64,000 nt of DNA from Bacillus sp. sid0103 (GCF_019219025.1 NZ_JAHUWN010000013.1:1-64000), one strand, 5' to 3'; counted from the stretch's first letter, positions 5,843 through 14,838 are shown. The notes: a model not told the origin generated them from the sequence alone. A program made the numbers and translations.

Positions 5843-7474
5843 TTAGTTTACCCCTACTTGTGTCCAAGCAGATTTAACAGCATTATATTGTGTGCTGCCA
5901 GAGCCATACAAATCAGCTGCGGCTGCAAGGAGAGCGGCACGTGCACCGCTAAAGTTACTTGTCGGAGTAAGATAGACCGTAAGTGCACGATAGTAGATTT
6001 TTTCAGCGACGGCTGTTCCCAGACTTGAAATCGTTAAATAGGCTGCTTTATTCGGAATACCACTATTTGTGTGAACTCCTCCATTATCTGAGGTTGTATT
6101 CACATAGCCGCTCATATTTTCTGGTTGTCCATAAAGACCAGGGTTTGAAAGACTGCGAAGGGCATCGCCAGCTTTATTAGGCGTGTACACATCTTCCCCA
6201 ATTAAATAATCCCCTTTATCAAGGAATACTCCGAACGTATCAGAAATGGACTCATTTAAGGCACCTGATTGATATTGATATTCCAACCCTGCTGTTCTTT
6301 CTGTAACCGCATGTGTCAATTCATGGGCAACGACATCAAGTGCACCTGACAATGAACGGAAGGTTGTCCCATCGCCATCTCCATAAACCATTTGTGCTCC
6401 GTTCCAGAAAGCGTTGTTGTAATTTCTACCATAGTGGACAGTGGAGCGAAGAGTAGCACCATTATTATCAAAACTATTTCTATTAAACGTATTCTTATAA
6501 TAATCATAGACAGCACCAGCATAGTAGTGCGCGTCGACATCTGCTCGCTGTGACGTAGCGTTGAAATTATTATCAGCATCAACAGAATAATTACCAGGTA
6601 ATCGAGATGTATTTCCTGCCGTTCTTGTTTCAATAACACCCGTCATCGGCTTGGTAATATCATATAAATAATATGTTCCACTTGAATAATAAGTATTAAT
6701 CGATTTCGTATCCCCTAGAACACCGACCCCTGTACCATCTGCGACAGCATTATAGGATTTTAAGATATTACCATTTACGGCATCCACATAGACGACCCAG
6801 TTGGCAGGGTATGGCTGAATAAATTGAAGATTTGTTTTGTAAGCCAAATTAAAGTGGTCACCATTTTTATATACCACTAATTCTGCCTTTTCCACCGTAT
6901 CCTCTACCTTTTTACCAGTAGGACCAGCTTTGGCATTAGTTAAGGTTTCCTCTTTCGTTACTTTAATAGATTTCCAAGCCTTATCAAGGGCAGCATCCTT
7001 CGATAGCTGTGCTTTCAGGGCCCCTTTGAAATAGGAGGATGCCTCTGGGAACACATCTCCATTCACTGCGGTAACGATTCCATTTTTATCAGTGTGGACC
7101 TTAAACTTTGCTCCATCAACTGGAATCCCTTGAATTGATTGAACAAAATTATAGTGCTTGCTGCCAAGTTCATCCGTCTGAACATCTAGTAATGTTAAAT
7201 CTTTAGCAGTATCTAATTGATATAACTCTTTATTTTCTTTTAAAAATTGTTTCACTGCATCTTTATCTTTATATGCTTTTGTTGATAGCTTTCCATGGAC
7301 AAAGGATGGTACCTTTTGCCCTTGTTTCCAATAAACCTTAGCGTTCTGACCAAATTGCGCCGCATCTTTCTTAACCGTAACATTGTACGGAATCGTTTTT
7401 GCTGCAGCCGTAATCGGGAGCACAGACCCTATCGTTAATCCCAATGCTAATACAAGTGATGTTCTCTTTTTCAT
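5843..7474 (-). CDS. npr: Neutral protease (bacillolysin), M4 family
   Basis: A 543-residue secreted zinc metalloprotease precursor. It has a Sec signal peptide (MKKRTSLVLALGLTIGSVLP), a propeptide with FTP and PepSY regions (to about residue 240), and a thermolysin-type catalytic domain. H384-E385-x-x-H388 and E408 (NESISD) bind zinc and H468 (DNGGVH) is the catalytic histidine, so all key residues are present. It degrades extracellular protein. GGAGG lies nine bases before the ATG. It is monocistronic with its own terminator. Length is typical of NprE/NprB-type enzymes. Confidence 0.95.
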   Translation of the reverse strand: MKKRTSLVLALGLTIGSVLPITAAAKTIPYNVTVKKDAAQFGQNAKVYWKQGQKVPSFVHGKLSTKAYKDKDAVKQFLKENKELYQLDTAKDLTLLDVQTDELGSKHYNFVQSIQGIPVDGAKFKVHTDKNGIVTAVNGDVFPEASSYFKGALKAQLSKDAALDKAWKSIKVTKEETLTNAKAGPTGKKVEDTVEKAELVVYKNGDHFNLAYKTNLQFIQPYPANWVVYVDAVNGNILKSYNAVADGTGVGVLGDTKSINTYYSSGTYYLYDITKPMTGVIETRTAGNTSRLPGNYSVDADNNFNATSQRADVDAHYYAGAVYDYYKNTFNRNSFDNNGATLRSTVHYGRNYNNAFWNGAQMVYGDGDGTTFRSLSGALDVVAHELTHAVTERTAGLEYQYQSGALNESISDTFGVFLDKGDYLIGEDVYTPNKAGDALRSLSNPGLYGQPENMSGYVNTTSDNGGVHTNSGIPNKAAYLTISSLGTAVAEKIYYRALTVYLTPTSNFSGARAALLAAAADLYGSGSTQYNAVKSAWTQVGVN

Positions 7475-7569
7475 GCCAACCGCCTCCTAATTTCTTTTTG
7501 TGTATAATTTTCAAAATAATCATAACACGATGAATCTATTAGGATAATTGGGAAAAAAGTAGGGGGCAA

Positions 7570-7582
7570 GGTGTCAGGCACC
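7570..7582. repeat. GGTGTCAGGCACC motif, intergenic copy
   Basis: A reverse-orientation copy of the 13-mer, between the protease promoter region and the DUF4179 gene terminator. Confidence 0.65.
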
Positions 7583-7603
7583 AGCAGAAATATTCTATTC
7601 TAT

Positions 7604-7638
7604 TAAAAAAACCAACGCTAGGTATGTCATGGCGTTGG
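7604..7638 (-). terminator. Terminator of the sigma/DUF4179 operon
   Basis: CCAACGC / GCGTTGG stem followed on the minus strand by TTTTTTT, about 75 bases beyond the DUF4179 stop. Confidence 0.8.
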
Positions 7639-7715
7639 GAAAATTTAGTTATTTATTTTTTCGTAAAACTAAACGTTTTTTTATTTATTGTAACTTTTTA
7701 TTTAGGGCTTAAAGA

Positions 7716-9056
7716 TTAGTCGATTTCAATTTTCACGGGGGCTAATTCAAGTGGCATATTCATCGCCATGGAATTCAAATTTACTCTAACCACGAACCGA
7801 TCAGGTTGAAAATTCCCCAAGGTACTACTATCAAACGTACTTCTGAATCGCAATTTTTCCTTATCAAGGGTTTTTATCGTATGTTTGATTGGTTTCTCAT
7901 ATAGCTCTTTTCTTGATACCTTCACGAGTGTCACATCATTGCGGGCAAAATCATGAAAGTACGTGAAATTCCAATTTCCTTTCTCACCTCTATTTAATTG
8001 AAAATCGACAGTGACGGATTTTTCTTTTACCGTTATGTCTTCAACCATTACCGAGAGATTTTGTCTTTCAGCCTTGATTAGAACTGGAGTGTTTGTATCA
8101 AGGGAAACATATTGATTGGATTCTGATATGGCCGCTTGGGGACGAATTTCTACAAAACCCGTTTTGCCTTGTAACGGTTGTAAAATATTTGTCCTTCCTA
8201 TTACAATCATCTTGTCCCCTGTCATTTTCTTTTCAAGCGTACTGGTTGATACTGGGTGGATCGGATTTCCTTTGTCATCGAACAACTCCATCCTGATTTG
8301 ATCGAGTTTCCCTTCGCTTGGGTAGGAAGCTATGTAGTTAAGCGCGGTGGATGCCTTCCCATAAATAACAGAATTAACTTGGAACTTAACGTCATCCTTA
8401 CTGCTTACTTTATGCATTTTTACAGTTTCAAAAGGTAATTGCTTAATTGGAACATTAAATCTCCAAGAACCCTTTTTTTGACCTATACTTTTAAATTCTA
8501 ATGGAAATGTTGTATCTGTAGGTAATGCTGATTTTGGATAACTCAGTTGGATATGCCCGGTAAACCCGTTCTCAACACGCTCCATGTGGACGATTTCTTT
8601 CGTTTCTTCAATCCGATTGTCCCCATTAAATATCTCGTAAAAAGCAGCTAACCCTCCATCCTCATCCGCTTTTACGTTCCCTTTCACATCAAAAGTAACC
8701 CCAATAACAGCCCCATCAAAATAAGCACTCGTAATCGCTACATCTATCCCTTTATAGCTAGCAGTTTCGTTTAATTGGGTAATTAATTTTTGCGAAGCTA
8801 ATTGTTCGCCTATTAAGTCTTTATAAAACCACCCCACCAGCGGCATCTCTGCCATTACCTTTGAAATGGACGGAAAAATAAACCCAGAAGAAATAAAGAT
8901 TGCGGCTGCGGCTGCGGCCGAAAAAACAAAGACACGTTTTTTTCGAGGGTTTTTAGCCAAATTAGCTTGTCTCACACCCATTTTAATGGCCCTTACTACA
9001 TCCTCTTTTGGCACTTCAATCTTTTCATATTCCTTAGAAAAAAGGTTCTTCTCCAT
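7716..9056 (-). CDS. DUF4179 membrane protein, probable anti-sigma factor
   Basis: A 446-residue protein with a cytoplasmic N-terminus (about residues 1-40), one membrane helix (VFSAAAAAAIFISSGFIF) and a long extracellular part that starts with the DUF4179 domain. Such proteins accompany ECF-like sigma factors and are thought to hold them inactive at the membrane. The start ATG is 11 bases after AGGAGG; an upstream GTG directly abuts it. It overlaps the end of the sigma gene by 23 bases. The anti-sigma role is inferred from topology and position; the signal is unknown. Confidence 0.8.
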   Translation of the reverse strand: MEKNLFSKEYEKIEVPKEDVVRAIKMGVRQANLAKNPRKKRVFVFSAAAAAAIFISSGFIFPSISKVMAEMPLVGWFYKDLIGEQLASQKLITQLNETASYKGIDVAITSAYFDGAVIGVTFDVKGNVKADEDGGLAAFYEIFNGDNRIEETKEIVHMERVENGFTGHIQLSYPKSALPTDTTFPLEFKSIGQKKGSWRFNVPIKQLPFETVKMHKVSSKDDVKFQVNSVIYGKASTALNYIASYPSEGKLDQIRMELFDDKGNPIHPVSTSTLEKKMTGDKMIVIGRTNILQPLQGKTGFVEIRPQAAISESNQYVSLDTNTPVLIKAERQNLSVMVEDITVKEKSVTVDFQLNRGEKGNWNFTYFHDFARNDVTLVKVSRKELYEKPIKHTIKTLDKEKLRFRSTFDSSTLGNFQPDRFVVRVNLNSMAMNMPLELAPVKIEID

Positions 9057-9570
9057 TGTAACTGCCACCTCCTAATAGTTTTTTCAATTGATTTTTCCCT
9101 CGATAAAGATACGTCTTCACGGTATTCTCTGGGATATTCATCACTTTGGCCACTTCGCTTATCGGCAAATCCTGATAGTAAAACAGTATCACCGCATTCC
9201 TATAATGCTCATTTAATCTGTCGATGGCTTCTGCTAAATCTAAGGCCTCATCACGTCTATCCTCTTTCACTGGTAACATTTCAATAAAATCCTCCACCGG
9301 TATTTCTTTCTTTTTCTTTTTCAAGACATCATAGGCGCAGTGGATAATTATTTTGGTTAACCAAGTTAAAAAATATCTTTCCTCTCGTAATTGTCCGATT
9401 GCTAAAAATGCTTTATAGGCGGTTTCTTGAACAAGATCTAGCGCATCTTCACGATTCCCAACGTAGAGGTAAGCGGTCCGATACAATTGATCGCTATGTA
9501 AGATTAACAACTCTTCAAAGGCTTTCTTATTGCCCTTTATCGCTTTTTTTATCAGTTTTATTTCCTTCAA
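9034..9570 (-). CDS. ECF-type sigma-70 family RNA polymerase sigma factor
   Basis: A 178-residue sigma factor with region 2 (about residues 15-85: DALDLVQETAYKAF then YFLTWLTKIIIHCAYDVL) and region 4 (about 110-165: LNEHYRNAVILFYYQDLPISEVAKVMNIPENTVKTYLYRG). It lacks regions 1 and 3, as ECF sigmas do. It starts at TTG, seven bases after AAGGAGG. It is co-transcribed with the DUF4179 gene. A TGAAAC -35-like box upstream hints at autoregulation. Confidence 0.92.
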   Translation of the reverse strand: MKEIKLIKKAIKGNKKAFEELLILHSDQLYRTAYLYVGNREDALDLVQETAYKAFLAIGQLREERYFLTWLTKIIIHCAYDVLKKKKKEIPVEDFIEMLPVKEDRRDEALDLAEAIDRLNEHYRNAVILFYYQDLPISEVAKVMNIPENTVKTYLYRGKNQLKKLLGGGSYNGEEPFF

Positions 9571-9615
9571 TTTCTAACCTCCTTTCACTAATTAGAGAAG
9601 AGAGTACACAAAAAA

Positions 9616-9621
9616 GTTTCA
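9616..9621 (-). promoter_or_regulatory. Possible ECF -35 box (TGAAAC)
   Basis: TGAAACTTTTTT reads on the minus strand about 45 bases before the sigma gene start. Bacillus ECF promoters use TGAAAC as -35, but I see no clear CGTA/CGTC -10 at the right distance, so the site is tentative. Confidence 0.35.
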
Positions 9622-9854
9622 AATTTTTTTAATGATAGTGTAACTATAGAAGTTAATGGAAGGTGGCCCCATACAGTTGGCTTGTCATTGCATTTCTTGG
9701 AGTAATTAATAAAACGGAGTAGGATAAAGGAACAACACCTTAAAATAAAGGAAGTTGAATAAAATTCCCAAAAATAAACAACTGTAAGGTATATTCCATT
9801 GCTTAAAAAAATAGTAGAATAATGATAAACAAATTTTTGAGGAGTAGATTCAAC

Positions 9855-11375
9855 TTGGTTGCAGTTAGAGTTCTTTCATCAATCCTGAAGAATAAATTTT
9901 TAATATATCTACTACTCACTTTGATCCCCACAGTCGCAATCAGTTCGGTCTTAGCACAACACCGGGTAAAGGTATTGGAAGATCGAAATAAAAATAAAGC
10001 CGAAGATTATGCTAACTTTCACACAATGAATATTGAAAATTTCTTTAATGAAACGGTTGGCAGATTAGAGATGCTTGCTTCTTCGCTTAAGTTTCAGAAT
10101 ACCAGCCTAGAAAATTTAGAAACGTTACTTCGAGAAACAACAGGAAAAGATCCTCGTCTTTCCGGTTTCTTTTGGACTAACAGTAATGGTGACTTACTAA
10201 TCAGCACGAATACAAATTCTAAAAATATAAATGTGAGCGATCAACCTTATTTTCAGCGTGCCATAAAGACAGAGAAAACAAGTTTTTCTGACGTACACAT
10301 CGGCCGAGTCACTGGCAGGCAAATCATCACGATTGCCACACCCATTGTTGACCATGGCAAAATTCAGGGTGTTCTTGTTGCCAGTTTGCGTACGGACAAA
10401 ATTGAAGCAGCCATAAAAAACCTGGTTACAGATGAAATGGTCATCGTCATGGATGATTCTAACAAAGTATTATTTAAAGCAGGCTCCATCCCTGAAGAAA
10501 ACTCGATAAAATACAGCATGAAAATGGCCAATGTACCGTGGACGATTTCAGTCCTAGTCCAATCTGGGAATCGACTAGCTTTTTGGAAACCGTTTTTAAA
10601 ATATATGATCATCTTTCTAACCCTTTCAAATATCGTCTTTTTATGGGCACAATATTTTCTTTTAAAAAAGAAAATAAAAAGGGAACAGGCCCAAACGGAA
10701 CATCATAAGTTAGAATTAATCGGGAAGCTTGCGGCAAGTACAGCCCATGAAATACGGAATCCATTAACCGGTATAAAAGGCTTAATAAAACTGTTAAGCG
10801 AGGAATATCACGATCAAAAGGCCCAATCCTATTTCGAAGTGATTCAAACAGAAATCGATCGGATCAATGTCATTGTTAGTGAATTGCTTGTTCTAGGGAA
10901 ACCGACTGCTCACACGCTAAAAACTGATAATGTTAATAACATCGTTGCTGAAATTGAGCCGATTATTCATTCCGAAGCCAATTTTATGAATGTGGAGTTA
11001 ACCATCCATTATTGCAAGGAAAGTCTGCTTGTTTCTTGTGTCAAAGACCATCTCAAGCAAGTTATTCTTAACTTAACCAAGAACTCTTTGCAAGCTATGC
11101 CTTATGGAGGGAAACTTTCTATTACTCTAGAGAAGCTAGCAGATAATTGTTTGATTACCGTATTGGATAATGGAGTTGGGATGCAGCAGGATCAAATAAA
11201 CCAAGCATTTAACCCATTCTTCACATTAAAGAAAGATGGTTCTGGCCTAGGTCTAACCGTCTGCAAACGAATAATTGACTCCTATGGCGGGAACATTTTT
11301 ATTAAAAGTGTATCCAATGAAGGAACACAAGTAGAAATTACTTTGCCATTAGTAGTCGACAGGGACAGTTATTAA
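9855..11375 (+). CDS. Membrane sensor histidine kinase with Cache-like domain
   Basis: About 506 residues: a membrane helix, an extracellular Cache/PDC-like sensor, a second membrane helix (IIFLTLSNIVFLWAQYFL), then HisKA with the phosphorylatable histidine in STAHEIRNPLTG, and HATPase_c with NLTKNSLQAM, DNGVGM and GSGLGL. The HisKA sequence resembles sporulation kinases. An ATG at 9822 extends the frame by 11 codons, but TTG 9855 follows GAGGAG by ten bases and TAGAAT just before 9822 looks like a -10, so I prefer TTG. No response regulator is adjacent; the kinase is an orphan here and might feed a phosphorelay. Confidence 0.9.
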   Translation: MVAVRVLSSILKNKFLIYLLLTLIPTVAISSVLAQHRVKVLEDRNKNKAEDYANFHTMNIENFFNETVGRLEMLASSLKFQNTSLENLETLLRETTGKDPRLSGFFWTNSNGDLLISTNTNSKNINVSDQPYFQRAIKTEKTSFSDVHIGRVTGRQIITIATPIVDHGKIQGVLVASLRTDKIEAAIKNLVTDEMVIVMDDSNKVLFKAGSIPEENSIKYSMKMANVPWTISVLVQSGNRLAFWKPFLKYMIIFLTLSNIVFLWAQYFLLKKKIKREQAQTEHHKLELIGKLAASTAHEIRNPLTGIKGLIKLLSEEYHDQKAQSYFEVIQTEIDRINVIVSELLVLGKPTAHTLKTDNVNNIVAEIEPIIHSEANFMNVELTIHYCKESLLVSCVKDHLKQVILNLTKNSLQAMPYGGKLSITLEKLADNCLITVLDNGVGMQQDQINQAFNPFFTLKKDGSGLGLTVCKRIIDSYGGNIFIKSVSNEGTQVEITLPLVVDRDSY

Positions 11376-11405
11376 AAATCGTAGTCAGCCACTACGATTT
11401 TTTTT
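11376..11405 (+). terminator. Terminator of the sensor kinase gene
   Basis: AAAATCGTAGT / ACTACGATTTT stem with a CAGCC loop and a U-run, starting just after the stop codon. Confidence 0.9.
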
Positions 11406-11439
11406 ACTGCTTTGGCGCTCAAATGCCCCTATCATCAAA

Positions 11440-11466
11440 AAAAGCACTATTCTACTGAATAGCGCC
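11440..11466 (-). terminator. Second terminator downstream of the MFS gene
   Basis: GCGCTATTC AGTA GAATAGTGC followed by TTTTTTT on the minus strand. The MFS gene already has a terminator at 11575, so this one belongs to a different, probably lost, transcription unit. Confidence 0.7.
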
Positions 11467-11484
11467 TTATCTTTATGCTTGAAT

Positions 11485-11556
11485 TTAGTGATCCTTTGAA
11501 AAAGGAAAATACACATCTATATTGTAATCGATATCATCCCTTTTTAATATAGGATT
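11485..11556 (-). pseudogene. Possible 3' remnant of a lost gene
   Basis: Between the two minus-strand terminators an open frame of 23 codons ends RDDIDYNIDVYFPFSKDH and a stop. The ending resembles the last strand of GyrI-like/effector-binding domains (pattern YDIEVYIP). With its own terminator downstream it looks like the surviving tail of a gene whose front was deleted. The stretch is very short, so family assignment is weak. Confidence 0.3.
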
Positions 11557-11574
11557 CTATGACAGTTTTTGCAC

Positions 11575-11607
11575 AAAAAAAGCTGCCCTATGTAAAGAGC
11601 AGCCTTG
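11575..11607 (-). terminator. Terminator of the MFS gene
   Basis: GCTGC / GCAGC stem plus flanking pairs, then a seven-base U-run on the minus strand, right after the transporter stop. Confidence 0.75.
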
Positions 11608-11617
11608 TTGTATTTAA

Positions 11618-12862
11618 TTAAGCTTCTTCGCTTTTTTTCAAAATTGGGAGCGACTGTTTGAAAAGAGGAACTAGAATAATAACCCCCACGATAAAAAGGA
11701 AGGCAGAGGCTTCATACATCGTGACAAGCGAAAAGGTTTTTTTCAGCCAGCCGCTCGCACTCATGGTAATGACCATTGTTCCCATAAACATCGGGTTTAA
11801 TATCCCATTAACCCGCCCAATAAAAGCTTCATCTGTATTTTGCAAAATCATCGTATTAATTCCAATATGAATACAGGGCATAAACAAACCGCTAATAAAT
11901 TGTGCGGTCAATGTCAGCCACAACTGTTCTGATAGCCCCATCACAATAAATCCTAAAGCAGAGGCGCTCATTCCTATCGCAAGCAAGATTTGTGGAGGAG
12001 TCTTTTTCGCTAATCCCATTATGAGGCCCCCACCTAAAATCATCCCTGCTCCAAATGCCGCCATCAACCATTGTAGGTCCTCTTTTGGTAAACCAAGTTT
12101 TTCCGTAATGAGGAATACAGAAAGTGGCTGCGTCAGCCCTAATCCTAACCCTGCTGCTGCAAAACAGCCCCCAAGCAAAGTTAGCGCCCGGCTGTTCCAA
12201 ACATAGCGGAAACCTGCCTTCATTTCCTCCATAAGTGTGGTTTTTACAGCGTTTTCCTCGATTTCTCGGTCAGGTGGGAGCATAAATAGAATCGCTGCCG
12301 AGAGCATAAAGGCAATCCCCATCACAGCGATGGCTGCACTTATGCCGTAATGCTGATAAACAAAAGTACCAATAATCGGCCCTAAAATCATAAACAAAGC
12401 AAACACAGTTTGGTACATTGACATACCCATCTGAATAAGTTCTTCTTTTACATGAAGCTTGAAAAGTTTCATTCCAGAAGGCTGGGAAAACTGGGAAAGA
12501 ATCGATGAAACAAGTGTCGCAAAGAAAATAACCTTCCAACTGCCAAATACTAATGTTAGCAATACAATAAAGATGGACATCGCACTAAGGAAGTCACACC
12601 AAATCATTGTCCGTTTCGGCATCCACCTGTCTGCCAAAGTGCCTCCAATAAAGGAAAATAAAAAGATTGGCGCAAATTCTGCAACTGAAATCAGTGAGAC
12701 GGCAACGGGATCTTCATTTGTCTGCTCAATGACAAATAGTAAAATGGAATAGTTCCGTACCCAGATACCGATTTGTAGAAATAAGGTCGAGAGCAAGATG
12801 GTACGGATAACTCGATTACGAAATAAATCCACCATGGTAATGTTTGTTTTTGTTTCTTCCAT
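11618..12862 (-). CDS. MFS drug exporter, DHA3-like (macrolide-efflux type)
   Basis: A 414-residue transporter with about 12 membrane helices and the MFS motif GGTLADRWMPKRTMIW after helix 2. Overall pattern is of the DHA3 group, which includes Mef-type macrolide exporters. AAGGAGG lies seven bases before the ATG. That Shine-Dalgarno is complementary to the end of an upstream leader ORF, so expression is probably switched by ribosome stalling. This arrangement points to a ribosome-targeting antibiotic as substrate, which is inference. Monocistronic apart from the leader. Confidence 0.88.
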   Translation of the reverse strand: MEETKTNITMVDLFRNRVIRTILLSTLFLQIGIWVRNYSILLFVIEQTNEDPVAVSLISVAEFAPIFLFSFIGGTLADRWMPKRTMIWCDFLSAMSIFIVLLTLVFGSWKVIFFATLVSSILSQFSQPSGMKLFKLHVKEELIQMGMSMYQTVFALFMILGPIIGTFVYQHYGISAAIAVMGIAFMLSAAILFMLPPDREIEENAVKTTLMEEMKAGFRYVWNSRALTLLGGCFAAAGLGLGLTQPLSVFLITEKLGLPKEDLQWLMAAFGAGMILGGGLIMGLAKKTPPQILLAIGMSASALGFIVMGLSEQLWLTLTAQFISGLFMPCIHIGINTMILQNTDEAFIGRVNGILNPMFMGTMVITMSASGWLKKTFSLVTMYEASAFLFIVGVIILVPLFKQSLPILKKSEEA

Positions 12863-12869
12863 AAAAAAA

Positions 12870-12980
12870 CCTCCTTATCCATTCATCTGGACAGGAGGCA
12901 CTTCAGCACAAAAGGACACAGTACACCAAGTACCATTTACTCCCTTTTGTCTATAAAAGCCCGCACTAATCCTATCCAGA
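12870..12980 (-). promoter_or_regulatory. Translational attenuator before the MFS exporter
   Basis: Two mutually exclusive stems share the segment 12889-12895. Sequester form: CCTCCTGTCC (12898-12889) pairs with GGATAAGGAGG (12880-12870), one A bulged, hiding the exporter Shine-Dalgarno. Open form: TCTGGATAGG (12980-12971) pairs over 10 bp with CCTGTCCAGA (12895-12886). A third stem, ACAAAAGG/CCTTTTGT, spans the leader ORF. This is the logic of erm-type attenuators. Pairings were read by eye; no folding energy was computed. Confidence 0.7.
12883..12936 (-). CDS. Leader peptide of the MFS exporter (17 aa)
   Basis: A short ORF encoding MVLGVLCPFVLKCLLSR, with AAAGGGAG just upstream of its ATG. 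Its 3' codons form both the strand that hides the exporter Shine-Dalgarno and the strand of the alternative stem, so ribosome position on this ORF should decide exporter translation. Hydrophobic leader peptides of this size precede inducible resistance genes such as ermC. The drug and the stall codon are unknown. Confidence 0.7.
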   Translation of the reverse strand: MVLGVLCPFVLKCLLSR

Positions 12981-13146
12981 AATATGTTCGTTTATTAATC
13001 CGAATTTTTTCCTTTTAATAGGTTTAGTGAATCATTGGCTTTATGGTCACCCTCTCAATTATCGTAGTTCCCATATTAATGGATTCAACCCGAAGAATCA
13101 AGAGCGAAGTTTGTCATAACATGTAACCAATGATAATCATCTGAAC

Positions 13147-13824
13147 CTAAAACTGAAATATTTTTCCTAAAGCCTTTAAAGACTCGGGACTGCCTATCTT
13201 AACAAAATGGTTTTTTAACTCATCTTTTGCTTCTTCCATTTCGATATCATATAAATCAACAACATTATTTTTTGACCAATAGTCAAGTGTTTCAAAGGAA
13301 GTACTGCTCCAGCCGTTCTTCTCACCGGATGCGTTTATTTTCTCCTTGGTCCCTGAGACGACAATATCCATTGAGCCTTGTAATTCTAACAACGCCTGAT
13401 CAAACGGCTTTTTCTTTTCTTTATCCTTCATACCTGCCTTGGCCCTTAACACTCTAGTGTCGATGCCTTCTTCCTCACTTATTAGGGTAAATAACTCTAA
13501 GGCCTCCCTTGAAATAAGACCATCCTTATACCGTTTCGATACTGATTCTTTTGACCCTAAGATCGTCTTTACCAAGGGGAGAATCTCACGGGAGATTAAC
13601 ACTGATTTTTTCTTAATAAACTTTCCGTAAGCTGCTACTCCATCGACAGGGAACTGTGCCCTCCATAACCATGGATCATTTTCTGAACCCGTATGCCAAT
13701 GTTCCTTCGATGTAATGCTATCAAGCGAAGGGTATTGAGGAATAAGTGGCGAAAGAGGCAATAAACCTACTTCCTTAATAACCTTAACTGCTTCCTCATA
13801 TGTACTAATTTGATAATCTACCAA
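13147..13824 (-). CDS. AlkZ-related uncharacterised protein
   Basis: About 225 residues. The segment HWHTGSENDPWLWR near residue 45 and the overall helical character recall Bacillus proteins labelled AlkZ-related (winged-helix, distantly like YcaQ DNA glycosylases). I am not certain of this family and cannot point to a catalytic residue. The start is TTG, ten bases after AAAGGAG; an earlier TTG nearly abuts the Shine-Dalgarno. No operon partner. Confidence 0.6.
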   Translation of the reverse strand: MVDYQISTYEEAVKVIKEVGLLPLSPLIPQYPSLDSITSKEHWHTGSENDPWLWRAQFPVDGVAAYGKFIKKKSVLISREILPLVKTILGSKESVSKRYKDGLISREALELFTLISEEEGIDTRVLRAKAGMKDKEKKKPFDQALLELQGSMDIVVSGTKEKINASGEKNGWSSTSFETLDYWSKNNVVDLYDIEMEEAKDELKNHFVKIGSPESLKALGKIFQF

Positions 13825-14009
13825 GCCAACCAATCTCCTTTGATTCCGAATATCTCTTTATTTACTTCCCTATTAGTTTAGGTAAATCCTCCACTTTCTA
13901 AACTCATAGGAACCAAAGTGGCCAATTATATTTCGAAATAAAATTTAACGAATTAAATGAAAATTATGGTAAATTTAGAGAGAATATTCTTTAGAAGTAG
14001 GTGGACGAC

Positions 14010-14789
14010 TTGTTAGAAAAATTCTCTTTGTATATGAACTCTTTCAAACAAGAAAGATTGATTAGAGTATACCTGCCTGATAGCTATATAGAGGGAAATA
14101 AGAGATTTCCAGTATTGTATATGCATGATGGACAAAATGTTTTTGAAGATGAAGGTGCCATTAAAGGGATATCTCTAGGAATGAAAGAGTACTTAGACAA
14201 AAGTGGACTAGAGATAATTGTTGTGGCAATTGATTTAAATCCTGAAGGGGAAGAACGGGTTAACGAATACTGCCCATGGGTCAATGGTGAAGTAAGCAAA
14301 CAAATCTTAGGCTATGCCAGTCCTTCAGGAGGCCGTGGTAAAGAATATATCGATTTTATTGTGAATGAACTGAAACCATTCATTGATGAGAAGTACCGAA
14401 CCCTTGAAAATCATACATCAATGGCTGGAATATCATTAGGTGGATTAATCTCCACTTATGCTGCCTGCATCTACCCGCATATTTTTAAAAGAATTGCTGC
14501 TTTATCACCTGGATTTTATCGAAATCAAGAAGAAATCGAAAAACTATTAAAAACATCGGACTTATCTAAAATCGAAAAGTTTTACATGGATTTTGGCACG
14601 AAAGAAGTTGGTGCGGATGAAGAAATGAATCAAGTCTTTCTTAATCTGACCAACCGTGTCTACGAGATAGTGAACGAAAAAATGACCGATTTTCACTTTC
14701 AGCTTGTCGAGGATGCGGAACATGCATATATTTTCTTTAGAGAAAGAATTCCTGCCGTACTATCCTACTTGTATTCAGATAATAGATAA
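14010..14789 (+). CDS. Esterase, alpha/beta hydrolase (esterase D-like family)
   Basis: About 259 residues of the putative-esterase family (PF00756 type). The opening RLIRVYLPDSY...RFPVLYMHDGQNVF is characteristic, the nucleophile serine is in MAGISLGGL and the catalytic histidine in EDAEHAYIFF. No signal peptide, so probably cytoplasmic. Two starts are possible: GTG at 14001 or TTG at 14010; AGGTGG before the TTG favours the latter. Relatives include enterochelin esterase-like and trehalose/acyl esterases; the substrate is undetermined. Confidence 0.85.
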   Translation: MLEKFSLYMNSFKQERLIRVYLPDSYIEGNKRFPVLYMHDGQNVFEDEGAIKGISLGMKEYLDKSGLEIIVVAIDLNPEGEERVNEYCPWVNGEVSKQILGYASPSGGRGKEYIDFIVNELKPFIDEKYRTLENHTSMAGISLGGLISTYAACIYPHIFKRIAALSPGFYRNQEEIEKLLKTSDLSKIEKFYMDFGTKEVGADEEMNQVFLNLTNRVYEIVNEKMTDFHFQLVEDAEHAYIFFRERIPAVLSYLYSDNR

Positions 14790-14799
14790 ATTTACGAAG

Positions 14800-14830
14800 A
14801 AAGGTATGGCTGATAAATGGCCATACCTCT
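14800..14830 (+). terminator. Hairpin terminator after the esterase
   Basis: GGTATGGC / GCCATACC stem with a pyrimidine-rich tail. The U-run is poor, so efficiency is uncertain. Confidence 0.55.
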
Positions 14831-14838
14831 CTTGTTCG

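Noticed and set aside
9616..9650. Complete ECF promoter before the sigma gene
   Set aside because: Only the TGAAAC half is present; no CGTA/CGTC -10 is found at 16-17 bases.
12862..12980. yybP-ykoY-type manganese riboswitch before the MFS gene
   Set aside because: AAAGGGAGTA is reminiscent of it, but the rest of the consensus is absent and the segment is explained by a leader ORF with its own Shine-Dalgarno.
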